Of a DNA stretch of 27,793 nt, positions 7,834 through 15,040 are shown piece after piece. Origin of the DNA: Sulfurimonas sp. (lineage in GTDB: Bacteria > Campylobacterota > Campylobacteria > Campylobacterales > Sulfurimonadaceae). The DNA is taken from contig JALUKS010000107.1 in the NCBI GenBank assembly GCA_027056465.1, positions 1 to 27,793 of the forward strand. The letters run 5' to 3'. Under the pieces are notes generated by a model. It had not been told where the DNA came from. It ran no database searches and saw nothing but the letters and a program-made list of their open reading frames with translations. The position numbers and the translations under genes are program-made. How positions within the stretch are numbered: position 1 is the first letter of the stretch; every line of letters starts with the position of its first letter.

Positions 7834-7902
7834 ATGATAAATAGGATCATTGAAATTCTTAAGCTTATTATAGCAATTATTTCATTAATTGTTGATATTT
7901 AA
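7834..7902 (+). CDS. Possible 22-residue hydrophobic peptide
   Basis: A short frame begins with ATG, six bases after the AAAGGAA ribosome-binding site, and encodes a 22-residue peptide starting MINRIIEILK and ending IISLIVDI. It is mostly Ile/Leu with charged residues at regular intervals (R4, E7, K10, D21), as in an amphipathic or membrane-inserting helix. It lies in the 189-base gap between the methyltransferase and tsaD. Small hydrophobic peptides of this size include type I toxins and phenol-soluble-modulin-like peptides, but I recognise no family here. It may instead be a leader peptide for tsaD or chance in an AT-rich gap. The good ribosome-binding site is the main support. Confidence 0.4.
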   Translation: MINRIIEILKLIIAIISLIVDI

Positions 7903-7926
7903 TTAATTACTTTTAGAGGAAAAAAA

Positions 7927-8913
7927 ATGATACTAAGTATAGAGAGTTCATGTGATGATAGCGCTATCGCTATTACCGAGATAGAGACAAACAAGTTACT
8001 ATTTCATAAAAAGATTAGTCAAGAGATAGAGCATAGCGTTTATGGTGGGGTTGTTCCTGAGCTTGCGGCACGGCTTCATGCTGAGGCACTTCCTAAGATA
8101 CTTGAACAGGTAGAAGAGTATTTTCCTATGATTAAGGCTGTGGCTGTTACTTCTACTCCTGGTTTGGCTGTTACTCTCGTGGAGGGTGTGACTATGGCTA
8201 AGGCTGTGGCTGTGGCTTTAGATATTCCTCTTATCGGGGTAAATCATCTCATCGGGCATATCTACTCACTTTTTATAGAGAAAGAGACTATTTTTCCTCT
8301 TACAGTTTTGCTTGTTTCAGGGGGACATACACAAGTGATGGAAGTCAAAAGCCTCACCGAGATAGAGACGATTGCAAAGAGTATGGATGATAGTTTTGGT
8401 GAGAGTTTTGACAAGGTGGCGAAGATGATGGGGCTAGGTTACCCTGGAGGTCCAGCTATCCAAAACTTAGCAAAAAATGGCGATAGACTCAAACATAACT
8501 TTACGGTACCTCTGCATCAGTCACCGCTCATCGCATTTAGCTACTCAGGACTAAAGAATGCAGTCCGTTTAGCCGTGTTAGAAGAGGAGAAAAAAGATGA
8601 GCCAAACTTTGTTGATATAGCTGCCTCGTTTGAGCATATTGCCGCGAAACACTTAACGATGAAACTTAAAAAATACTTCAAAACAGTGAAACCGAATACT
8701 TTTGCCATAGTTGGTGGGGCTTCAGCAAATCTCTATCTGCGTTCTCAGATAGAGGAGTTACTCAAACCACACAATGCCCAACTGATTTTAAGTGAACTCA
8801 AATACTGTTCAGACAATGCAGCGATGATAGGTCGCGTTGGGGTGGAGATGTATAAGAGAGAGATGTTTAGCTCTTTAGAAGAGCTAGATGTTGCCCCTAG
8901 AAGTCAATTATAA
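7927..8913 (+). CDS. tsaD: tRNA N6-adenosine threonylcarbamoyltransferase
   Basis: TsaD transfers the threonylcarbamoyl group to A37 of ANN-decoding tRNAs, with TsaB/TsaE partners, in the cytoplasm. The 328-residue ASKHA-fold protein shows SIESSCDDSAIAI at residues 3-15, the metal-binding HxxxH in GVNHLIGHIYS near residue 100, SGGHTQ near 129, and SFDKVAKMMGLGYPGGP near 165. Length and motifs are typical. The ATG follows GAGGAAAAAAA. It is the next housekeeping gene of the cdsA-dxr run after the inserted methyltransferase. Confidence 0.97.
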   Translation: MILSIESSCDDSAIAITEIETNKLLFHKKISQEIEHSVYGGVVPELAARLHAEALPKILEQVEEYFPMIKAVAVTSTPGLAVTLVEGVTMAKAVAVALDIPLIGVNHLIGHIYSLFIEKETIFPLTVLLVSGGHTQVMEVKSLTEIETIAKSMDDSFGESFDKVAKMMGLGYPGGPAIQNLAKNGDRLKHNFTVPLHQSPLIAFSYSGLKNAVRLAVLEEEKKDEPNFVDIAASFEHIAAKHLTMKLKKYFKTVKPNTFAIVGGASANLYLRSQIEELLKPHNAQLILSELKYCSDNAAMIGRVGVEMYKREMFSSLEELDVAPRSQL

Positions 8914-8963
8914 GCAATGAAGTAATATAATTAAAAAATCAAGAGAAGGCTGGTAAAAATAGT

Positions 8964-9947
8964 ATGAAGTTCCTAGATATAAAGACAGACTATGCTTTTA
9001 AGAAAGTGTTTGGTAGTGAAAATTCCAAAGATATATTGTTAAGCTTTTTAAACTCTATGTTAGATTTAGATATAGTAGATTTGACCATAGAAGACCCATA
9101 CAATGTACCTAAACTGCAAGGTATGAAAGATACAGCAGTAGATGTAAAAGCGACACTCAATGATACAACAAAAGTTATTATAGAGATGCAGATTTTAAAC
9201 CATGATGGCTTTGAGAGTCGTATCCTCTACAATACTGCTAAAAACTATGCAAACCAACTAGATGTAGGGGATAAATACCATCTTCTCAATCCTGTTATCG
9301 CGCTCACTATCGTAAACTTTACAATGTTTGATTTTGAAAAGTATAAATCAACTTTTAAACTCCTTGAAAAAGATAACTTTACAAGATATAAAGATGATAT
9401 AGAGTTAGTTTTCATAGAACTACCAAAAATGAATAAAGAACTAAACGAGTGTGCAAATATAGAAGAACGATGGATATACTTCATAAAAAATGCAAGGAAA
9501 TTAGACCTCGTACCAAAAGATATAGATGAAAATCTCCTCAAAGCATTTCATATCGCAAGTACAGCAAATATGAGTAAAGATGAGATAGAGCTACAAGAGA
9601 AGAGAGAGGAGTTTCTCTTTATTCAGAAAAACTCTATCGAGAAAGCTAAAAGAGATGGAGAGAAACAAGGGTTAGAAGAGGGAATGAGAGTCGGACTTGA
9701 GAAAGGCATGGAAAAAGGGCTTGAACAAGGCATGGAAAAAGGGCTTGAGCAAGGCATGGAAAAAGGACTTGAGAAAGGCATGGAAAAAGGACTTGAGAAA
9801 GGCTTAGAGAAAGGACTCGAGAAGGGTCGTGAAGAGGAAAAGTTTAAAAATGCATGTATTATGGTAGAAGAGTTTGGACTCACTCCTGAGGATATTTCGC
9901 AAAAACTTGATTTGTCTTTAAAAGAGCTACTGCAATATTTACAATAG
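8964..9947 (+). CDS. Rpn-type PD-(D/E)XK nuclease family protein with C-terminal tandem repeats
   Basis: A 327-residue member of the Rpn / PD-(D/E)XK transposase-like nuclease family. It opens with the family signature FLDIKTDYAFKKVFG (residues 3-17); the nuclease core is D60 in TAVDVKA and E74-x-Q76 in VIIEMQ. Such proteins act as DNA endonucleases, promote RecA-independent recombination, and some are linked to phage defence. Residues about 230-290 are an eight-residue repeat (GMEKGLEQ type) rich in Glu, Lys and Gly, encoded by 24-bp DNA units, probably a helical or coiled extension. It then ends in a short folded tail (EEFGLTPEDISQKLDLS) that resembles the usual family C-terminus. It follows tsaD after 50 bases. 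It should not be read as an insertion sequence: no terminal repeats are seen. Confidence 0.85.
   Translation: MKFLDIKTDYAFKKVFGSENSKDILLSFLNSMLDLDIVDLTIEDPYNVPKLQGMKDTAVDVKATLNDTTKVIIEMQILNHDGFESRILYNTAKNYANQLDVGDKYHLLNPVIALTIVNFTMFDFEKYKSTFKLLEKDNFTRYKDDIELVFIELPKMNKELNECANIEERWIYFIKNARKLDLVPKDIDENLLKAFHIASTANMSKDEIELQEKREEFLFIQKNSIEKAKRDGEKQGLEEGMRVGLEKGMEKGLEQGMEKGLEQGMEKGLEKGMEKGLEKGLEKGLEKGREEEKFKNACIMVEEFGLTPEDISQKLDLSLKELLQYLQ
9657..9824 (+). repeat. 24-bp in-frame tandem repeat inside the Rpn-family gene
   Basis: Seven units of 24 bp run from 9657 to 9824. Units at 9705, 9729, 9753 and 9777 are nearly identical (GGCATGGAAAAAGG followed by CTTGA), and the outer units are more diverged. 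Because the unit is a multiple of three, gain or loss of copies would change protein length without a frameshift. Confidence 0.9.
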
Positions 9948-10006
9948 TTTCACTTTCTAAAACTTAATCATAACTTAATTAGAAGCACTTCTTTTCTAAA
10001 TAAGAG

Positions 10007-10012
10007 TAAAAT
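10007..10012 (+). promoter_or_regulatory. Possible -10 box (TAAAAT) for tpx
   Basis: GAGTAAAAT lies about 70 bases before the tpx ATG. Another AT-rich candidate (AAATATACT) lies about 15 bases further downstream, so the exact site is uncertain. A pair of AACTTAAT repeats at 9961-9980 is just upstream. Confidence 0.35.
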
Positions 10013-10081
10013 CATCCGATTTAAAATATACTTCTTTCAACAAAACGCAATCGCGTTAAAACTAAAACACAAGGAGCCAAA

Positions 10082-10585
10082 ATGGCAACTACAAAATTTA
10101 AAGGTACAGACGTAGAATTATTAGGAAATGAGGTAAATGTTGGAGACAAAGCACCAGCAGTTACTGTTGTAAACTCAGAAGGTTTAGGAGATGTAACGGT
10201 AGGTGGAGCTCAGGGACATAAGCAACTTATCATCGTTGTTCCTTCTTTAGACACAGGTGTATGTGCTACTGAAACTCGTAACTTCAATGCAAAAGCAGCA
10301 TCTTTAGAAGGTGTTAAGCCAACTATCGTTTCTCTTGACCTTCCATTTGCTTCTGGACGTTTTTGTCAAGCTGAGGGAATCCAAGATTTAACTGTTACTT
10401 CTGACTTCCGTAACAAAGATTTCGCAAATGCTTATGGTGTTTTACTTGGTGGATCAGTTTTAGCTGGTGTTACTTGTAGAGCAATCTTCGCAGTAAACGA
10501 AGAGGGTGTTGTAACTTACAAAGAGATCGTTCCTGAAATCACTGAAGAGCCTAACTACGACGCTGCAATCGCTGCAGTTAGCTAG
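10082..10585 (+). CDS. tpx: Thiol peroxidase, atypical 2-Cys peroxiredoxin
   Basis: Tpx reduces hydrogen and alkyl peroxides using thioredoxin. The 167-residue protein has the peroxidatic Cys61 in DTGVCATETRNFN and the resolving Cys95 in GRFCQAEGI, the same numbering as E. coli Tpx. The TxxC and conserved Arg (R115-type) context is present. The ribosome-binding site is AAGGAG seven bases from the ATG, and codon use is clean, suggesting high expression. It appears monocistronic: upstream is the Rpn gene and downstream an inverted-repeat element. In a microaerophilic or anaerobic sulfur oxidiser it would serve peroxide defence. Confidence 0.97.
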   Translation: MATTKFKGTDVELLGNEVNVGDKAPAVTVVNSEGLGDVTVGGAQGHKQLIIVVPSLDTGVCATETRNFNAKAASLEGVKPTIVSLDLPFASGRFCQAEGIQDLTVTSDFRNKDFANAYGVLLGGSVLAGVTCRAIFAVNEEGVVTYKEIVPEITEEPNYDAAIAAVS

Positions 10586-10602
10586 GTCTTTACCTTTTCT
10601 CT

Positions 10603-10691
10603 TTCGGATGTGTGGCTTTTAGGAGTGCTAACCAATGGTATTCTCAACTATGAGCCTCACCTTAGGGTACGACTAAAGTCGTACATCCGAA
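10603..10691. repeat. Intergenic inverted-repeat element after tpx
   Basis: The ends are a perfect nine-base inverted repeat, TTCGGATGT at 10603-10611 and ACATCCGAA at 10683-10691. Next to the right end is a perfect seven-base hairpin, GTACGAC-TAAA-GTCGTAC at 10667-10684, which overlaps the right arm, so two folds compete. The element has no ORF. It may be a small non-autonomous repeat (MITE-like), or serve as the tpx transcript end. A genome-wide search would tell. Confidence 0.55.
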
Positions 10692-10755
10692 CTCCTTTTC
10701 AACTTCCAATTTCCTCTTTTTAAGCCCTTTAAGAATTCAAACATAGTTACTCTGA

Positions 10756-10761
10756 TATAAT
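10756..10761 (+). promoter_or_regulatory. -10 box TATAAT for the outer-membrane protein gene
   Basis: GATATAATACATC is a perfect -10 box, with expected transcription start near 10768. The same TATAATACATC wording is found before the AMIN gene at 16616. Confidence 0.6.
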
Positions 10762-10787
10762 ACATCCATATATAAATGGAGAAAAGT

Positions 10788-10838
10788 ATGATGAGAACTA
10801 AAGTTCAATACAGTGAGGCACTAAATGCCGAATCTTAA
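10788..10838 (+). CDS. Possible 16-residue leader ORF overlapping the next gene start
   Basis: Just after the -10 box and a GGAGA ribosome-binding site, ATG-ATG opens a frame of 16 codons (MMRTKVQYSEALNAES) that ends inside the start of the outer-membrane protein gene, overlapping it by 14 bases in another frame. This may couple translation, or be the real first start with the larger gene using the GTGAGG site inside it. No family is recognised. Confidence 0.35.
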   Translation: MMRTKVQYSEALNAES

Positions 10839-11607
10839 CAAATTATTATCAACTATTGCATGCTGTGCTGTATTAGCTACGACTGCAAGTGCAGATTTTG
10901 CTCGTGTAGAGATGGGTGCGGGTGCTTGGATGCAATCACCGAAAGGATATGTAATCTTAAGTGATGGTTCTGGTGCTTTAAATCTTGATGGTAAATATGT
11001 CAGTAATGAAACAGCAGCTACAGATATGTATATATGGGCTTTGATAAAACATCCTCTTCCTATTATACCCAACTTGAGACTAGAGTATGTTACAGTAACA
11101 GATGAGGGAGAGACAAGTGGAAAAGTTAATGGAATATCTATCCCTGGGTCAGCTTATACGACACTTGATTCTAAACAGTTTGATATAGTACCATATTATA
11201 ATATCTTAGATAATACATTTTGGACTACGATTGACTTAGGGCTGGATGTGAAAGTTATTCAGACGGATTCTGATGTAGGGGCAATAAATACGGGAATACC
11301 GATAACAAGTTTTTCTGGATATAGCTCTTCAGATACTACTGTTGTTCCACTGCTTTATGTAAGAACTCGTGTTGAAGTTCCTTTTACTGGTATAGGTTTT
11401 GAAGCAGATGCTAAAGCTATTACTGATGGTACTAATACAATGTATGATGTTAGAGCTAAAGTTGATTATACATTTGACTTTATTCCTGTAATTCAGCCTG
11501 CTATTGAGCTAGGGTATCGAGTTCAACAACTCACAGTTGATGATGGTGACAACCAAGTTGACTTAAACTATGCTGGCGTTTATGCAGGTTTAATGCTTCG
11601 TTTCTAA
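10825..11607 (+). CDS. Outer-membrane beta-barrel protein, TIGR04219-like
   Basis: A 260-residue protein with a signal peptide (hydrophobic core LLSTIACCAVLATTASA, cleavage near residue 23 before DFARVEMGAG) and a C-terminus ending LMLRF, a beta-barrel insertion signal. Motifs such as VEMGAGAWMQSPKG at 28-41 and repeated amphipathic strands resemble the TIGR04219 family of small outer-membrane barrels found in Campylobacterota. Ligand unknown. The ATG at 10825 has GTGAGG at a normal distance and overlaps the short leader ORF. Its stop overlaps the stop of convergent murB by four bases, leaving no space for a dedicated terminator. Confidence 0.8.
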   Translation: MPNLNKLLSTIACCAVLATTASADFARVEMGAGAWMQSPKGYVILSDGSGALNLDGKYVSNETAATDMYIWALIKHPLPIIPNLRLEYVTVTDEGETSGKVNGISIPGSAYTTLDSKQFDIVPYYNILDNTFWTTIDLGLDVKVIQTDSDVGAINTGIPITSFSGYSSSDTTVVPLLYVRTRVEVPFTGIGFEADAKAITDGTNTMYDVRAKVDYTFDFIPVIQPAIELGYRVQQLTVDDGDNQVDLNYAGVYAGLMLRF

Positions 11608-12389
11608 TCACATTGGAGTATGACTATCTCGCACTCTAGCGAGATGTCAAACTGCTCTTTTACTCTTTTTTTTGCTTCCTCTATCAACCACATCGCATCT
11701 TCAAATCTACCACCACCACTATTGACTAAAAAGTTTGCGTGTTTTTCACTGAAGCACATAGCCCCACGAAGCAGACCTTTAAGCCCCACTTCCTCTATGA
11801 GCCTACCTGCATAATCCCCCTTAGGATTTTTAAAACAGCTTCCTGCACTCGGTGTTGCTGGTTGGTTACTTCGCATCTTTTTAAACATCTTCACTTTTTG
11901 ACTACTGAAACCATACTCTAGTTGAAAAGTTGCTTCTAAAATAGGCTCTTTAATATCTGCAAATCTATAGCCAAACGCCAACTCCCCTTTTTGCTTACTC
12001 CCTGTTGGGGTCGTGATAGCAAGAAGAGAGTTAGAAATCTCATACTCTTTTAGCCCTGCGTTCATAGCGACTAAACCACCAAGTTTGCCTGGTAAGTGCG
12101 AGAGAAACTCAAAGTTTGCGATGTTGTGTTTTTTGCAAAAAGAGGCTATTTTTCCTGAGGGTGTTGCCCCTCCTATCTTCAAAACGCCATCTTCGATTTT
12201 GATAGAGTCGTAGCGTTTTGAGAGCATCATTAAGGGGGGTGGATTTGTGCCTACTAGGGTGTTGTTGCATGAGCCTATAAGATAAAAGTTGTCAATATTT
12301 GAGAAATCATCTTCAAGGAGAGCCACTTCAAAACTGCCTCCTATCTTAAAAGAGGAGTATTTTGAGAAGTTAATAAGTTTACTCTGCAT
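11604..12389 (-). CDS. murB: UDP-N-acetylenolpyruvoylglucosamine reductase
   Basis: MurB reduces UDP-GlcNAc-enolpyruvate to UDP-MurNAc with NADPH and FAD in peptidoglycan precursor synthesis. The 261-residue protein is the short form common in Campylobacterota. It shows FSKYSSFKIGG at 8-18, the FAD-binding GSCNNTLVG at 39-47, GKLGGLVAMNAG at 101-112, the catalytic serine in SAGSCFKNP (S184), and the C-terminal catalytic glutamate in LECEI (251-255). It lies 11 bases after fliQ and is the last gene of mqnD-fliQ-murB. The start has a poor ribosome-binding site, so coupling to fliQ is likely. Confidence 0.95.
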   Translation of the reverse strand: MQSKLINFSKYSSFKIGGSFEVALLEDDFSNIDNFYLIGSCNNTLVGTNPPPLMMLSKRYDSIKIEDGVLKIGGATPSGKIASFCKKHNIANFEFLSHLPGKLGGLVAMNAGLKEYEISNSLLAITTPTGSKQKGELAFGYRFADIKEPILEATFQLEYGFSSQKVKMFKKMRSNQPATPSAGSCFKNPKGDYAGRLIEEVGLKGLLRGAMCFSEKHANFLVNSGGGRFEDAMWLIEEAKKRVKEQFDISLECEIVILQCD

Positions 12390-12400
12390 TGAGTAGAGAG

Positions 12401-12667
12401 TTACTGCACAAAAGTCGGTACAAGGTTAAAGACATGCTTTGCGAAGTCAGTTATCTCGTTGAGCATCCACGGCATCGTAAGAACTATCACGATAATAATA
12501 CCGATGATTTTTGGGATAAAGGAGAGTGTCATCTCATTTATCTGTGTTGTCGCTTGAAAGATAGAGACAGCAAGTCCTAAAAACATTCCCGTAAGAAGCC
12601 CTGGAAGAGCGAGCATAAGTGCTATCTTAAAAGTCTCAACACCAAGTGCTACGAGTTTGGCTTCCAC
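12401..12667 (-). CDS. fliQ: Flagellar export apparatus protein FliQ
   Basis: FliQ is a small inner-membrane subunit of the flagellar type III export gate with FliP and FliR. The 88-residue protein has two membrane helices (about 15-38 and 52-72) and typical stretches GLLTGMFLGLAVSIFQATTQINEMTLSFIPKI split around residue 40. The start is GTG at 12667, two bases after the mqnD stop, with GAGAAGG inside the mqnD end as ribosome-binding site. It is placed between a menaquinone gene and murB, so its expression is tied to housekeeping genes rather than to the sigma-54 hook operon seen further on. Confidence 0.95.
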   Translation of the reverse strand: MEAKLVALGVETFKIALMLALPGLLTGMFLGLAVSIFQATTQINEMTLSFIPKIIGIIIVIVLTMPWMLNEITDFAKHVFNLVPTFVQ

Positions 12668-12669
12668 TT

Positions 12670-13533
12670 TTAGCCTTCTCTCTGCTGCGTATATTCAGTA
12701 GGGATGAGATAATCCTCTATCTTCACAGGCTCATCATAAAACCCGTGCTCGTAACCAAGCTCAAAAAGTTTGTTAATAGCCTTATACTGGATAGGGCTAA
12801 GAGAGATAGAGTCATCATTTGCATAAAGTTCGAGGTATTTATCTAAAGTAGGTGCATCTATGCGAACAAGGTTGCGTTCGATGAGCATTTTTGAGAGTCG
12901 CTCTTTGTGGTCGCGTGCAACTTGCACAGCTTTTGTAAGTGTCTCTTCGTATGCGATAGCCTTTGTAAGAGGAAGTGAACGGCGAATAGCCATCCCACCA
13001 AGAGGAAGAGGCAAATCTTCTCCTGCTAACTCCTGCCAAATATCCCACATCTCGCGTTCCACTTCAAGGGCAGAGTCATAAGTCAAAATAGACTCATGAA
13101 TGAGAACACCCGCATGCACTTTACCATCAAGAACAGCCTGCTCTATCTCTAAAAAATTCATATAAGTGATACGAGCATCAGGATAAGCCATACGAAAGAG
13201 CATCGCGTTTGTCGTGTGCTTCCCGCTTAGAGCGACTCTAAAGTTTCGCTTGAGCTTTTCGCCCTTGCGTTTGATAAGCTTAGGTCCATACCCCTCCCCA
13301 AAACTTACAGCAGTACGCAGAGGTGCGTATTCACTTTTTATATGAGGATAGAGGGCGAAACTAATCGCCACTATGTCATAAACGCCATTAAGGGCATCTT
13401 CGTTTAGCGTTTGAATATCTTTAGCGATATTATCAAACGAAGTATCTTTCATATCTACCCAGCCAAACTTAATGGCATAGTACATAAAAATATCGTCGGC
13501 ATCTGGTGAGTGAGCTATAACTGTTTTTTTCAT
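12670..13533 (-). CDS. mqnD: 1,4-dihydroxy-6-naphthoate synthase (futalosine pathway)
   Basis: MqnD converts cyclic de-hypoxanthine futalosine to 1,4-dihydroxy-6-naphthoate in the futalosine route to menaquinone, the sole quinone of most Campylobacterota. The 287-residue protein has a periplasmic-binding-protein-like fold and the family start HSPDADDIFMYYA at 8-20, then GEGYGPKLIKR at about 99-109, HTTNAMLFRMAYPDA near 126-140 and the conserved catalytic-site histidine region VHAGVLIHES near 159-168. The ATG has no Shine-Dalgarno sequence and sits six bases after TAAAAT, so it may be leaderless. It heads the mqnD-fliQ-murB operon. MqnA is a related family, but the N-terminus fits MqnD better. 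Confidence 0.9.
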   Translation of the reverse strand: MKKTVIAHSPDADDIFMYYAIKFGWVDMKDTSFDNIAKDIQTLNEDALNGVYDIVAISFALYPHIKSEYAPLRTAVSFGEGYGPKLIKRKGEKLKRNFRVALSGKHTTNAMLFRMAYPDARITYMNFLEIEQAVLDGKVHAGVLIHESILTYDSALEVEREMWDIWQELAGEDLPLPLGGMAIRRSLPLTKAIAYEETLTKAVQVARDHKERLSKMLIERNLVRIDAPTLDKYLELYANDDSISLSPIQYKAINKLFELGYEHGFYDEPVKIEDYLIPTEYTQQREG

Positions 13534-13539
13534 AAGAGT

Positions 13540-13545
13540 ATTTTA
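13540..13545 (-). promoter_or_regulatory. -10 box TAAAAT, candidate leaderless promoter of mqnD
   Basis: On the minus strand GCTAAAATACTCTT runs directly into the ATG, leaving six bases between the -10 box and the start codon. No ribosome-binding site is present. It matches the arrangement before the NFACT gene almost base for base. Confidence 0.5.
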
Positions 13546-13637
13546 GCAAAATTACCCTACTTTTTTCTTTATTCTGTTAAAATACATAAAAAGTATGACA
13601 TAATGCAATATTTTTCAAGAAATAAAAAAAATATGTA

Positions 13638-13643
13638 TATAAT
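13638..13643 (+). promoter_or_regulatory. -10 box TATAAT of recA
   Basis: TATGTATATAATTCTAC carries a perfect -10 box about 31 bases before the ATG at 13675. No LexA-type operator is visible, consistent with Campylobacterota lacking LexA. Confidence 0.6.
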
Positions 13644-13674
13644 TCTACAAAATAAAAAATAAGTGAGCTCAAAG

Positions 13675-14712
13675 ATGGATGCAAACAAACAAAAATCATT
13701 AGACCTAGCGATGAAGCAGATAGATAAAGCTTTTGGAAAAGGTGCATTAATGCGTCTTGGCGATAAGAACATAGAACCGATACAATCAATCAGTACTGGA
13801 TCATTAGGATTGGACTTAGCCCTAGGAATAGGCGGTGTTCCTCAAGGTCGTGTAGTAGAAATATATGGACCTGAAAGTTCAGGTAAGACTACTTTAGCAC
13901 TACAGATAACTGCAGAGTGCCAAAAAGATGGAGGTGTTTGTGCATTCATAGATGCAGAGCATGCTCTTGATGTAGTATATGCGAAAAATCTTGGTGTTGA
14001 TGTAGAAAACCTTTTAGTTTCTCAACCTGACTATGGTGAACAAGCACTTGACATTGTTGAAACAATTGCTAGAAGTGGTGCAGTTGATCTTATAGTTATT
14101 GATTCAGTTGCGGCACTTACTCCAAAGGTCGAGCTTGAGGGTGAGATGACAGATCAGCAGGTAGGTGTACAAGCTCGTTTAATGTCTAAGGCTCTTCGTA
14201 AACTTACAGGTGTTCTTTCAAAAATGAACTGTACTGTTATATTTATTAACCAGATTCGTATGAAAATAGGTATGATGGGATATGGTTCTCCTGAAACAAC
14301 GACTGGTGGAAATGCTCTGAAATTTTATGCCTCTGTTCGTATTGATGTGCGTCGTATCGCTTCACTAAAACAGGGTGAGAGTGTTATTGGTAACCGTGTA
14401 AAAGCGAAAGTTATTAAAAACAAGGTAGCTCCACCATTTCGCCAAGCAGAGTTCGATATTATGTTCGGTGAGGGAATCTCTAAAGAGGGCGAGTTAGTTG
14501 ACTACGGTGTAAAACTTGACATAGTCGATAAAGCAGGAGCATGGTTTGCTTATGAAGATAAGAAACTAGGTCAGGGTCGTGAAAATGTGAAGCAGAAGTT
14601 CAAAGATGAACCAGAACTAGCAGCTGAGATAGAAGAGAAGATAAAAGTAGCAATGGGTATCAGTAGCATAATGACAATGGAAGGTGCTGAAATAGCAGAG
14701 AGTGATGCATAA
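13675..14712 (+). CDS. recA: RecA recombinase
   Basis: RecA forms ATP-dependent filaments on single-stranded DNA for homologous recombination and repair. From the ATG at 13675 the protein is 345 residues with Walker A GPESSGKT at 65-72, the MAW/Walker B region LIVIDSVAAL near 142, FINQIRMKIG near 198 and the DNA-binding loop GSPETTTGGNALKFYASVR near 210. An in-frame GTG at 13663 would add four residues (MSSK). I prefer the ATG because GTGAG there sits at ribosome-binding distance and the N-terminus MDANKQKSLDLA matches other Campylobacterota RecA. The C-terminus is acidic as usual. Downstream, a large inverted-repeat element separates it from eno. Confidence 0.97.
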   Translation: MDANKQKSLDLAMKQIDKAFGKGALMRLGDKNIEPIQSISTGSLGLDLALGIGGVPQGRVVEIYGPESSGKTTLALQITAECQKDGGVCAFIDAEHALDVVYAKNLGVDVENLLVSQPDYGEQALDIVETIARSGAVDLIVIDSVAALTPKVELEGEMTDQQVGVQARLMSKALRKLTGVLSKMNCTVIFINQIRMKIGMMGYGSPETTTGGNALKFYASVRIDVRRIASLKQGESVIGNRVKAKVIKNKVAPPFRQAEFDIMFGEGISKEGELVDYGVKLDIVDKAGAWFAYEDKKLGQGRENVKQKFKDEPELAAEIEEKIKVAMGISSIMTMEGAEIAESDA

Positions 14713-14722
14713 AGCGAGTTAT

Positions 14723-14992
14723 TAGACTTCTTTGCATAACATAGATATATCTCAGCACTTTAGAGAGAGTTTTAATCAAGGCAGATGTTCTTCAGCATAG
14801 CCGTAGCTACGGTGAAGGTTATCTAACGAAGAGTAAAGCTCTCTATAAAGTGCCCGTAGGGAGGGATAAAAAAAGCGACCTTGCATAAAACTTTTTCTAA
14901 CCATAGCTACGGCTATGCTGAGAAAAAGATTTTAGACAATCTCATCTTTTTTTCTTCCCTCTGAGATATATCTATGTTATGCAAGAAGTCTA
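14723..14992. repeat. Large nested inverted-repeat element between recA and eno (MITE-like)
   Basis: The 328-base gap between recA and eno holds no ORF but a nested palindromic element. The outer arms, 14723-14755 and 14961-14992, pair over about 32 bases with a single one-base difference. Directly inside, 14756-14769 pairs with 14839-14852 (13 of 14). A 17-base block CAGCATAGCCGTAGCTA at 14793-14809 recurs inverted at 14904-14920. There is also a 12-base perfect palindrome, CCGTAGCTACGG, at 14801-14812 and a two-part hairpin at 14891-14928 (CTTTTTCT/AGAAAAAG around CATAGC/GCTATG). The size and matched ends suggest a non-autonomous mobile repeat; alternatives are a strong bidirectional terminator or a structured RNA. 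Confidence 0.75.
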
Positions 14993-15040
14993 TTAGCAAA
15001 AGTTAGATAAAATTGTGCAAATCAATCGAAAGGTAATGAA

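Noticed and set aside
9657..9824. Tandem repeats as a CRISPR array
   Set aside because: Units are contiguous, in frame and without spacers; no cas genes are near.
9623..9883. Minus-strand ORF rich in Ser, Pro and Phe
   Set aside because: It is the antisense shadow of the 24-bp repeat in the Rpn-family gene.
8964..9947. Insertion sequence transposase
   Set aside because: The family name includes transposase-like, but the gene matches Rpn/PD-(D/E)XK nucleases and no terminal repeats or target duplication are seen.
13663..13674. GTG start for recA
   Set aside because: No ribosome-binding site precedes it, whereas the ATG at 13675 fits known RecA N-termini and has GTGAG at the right distance.
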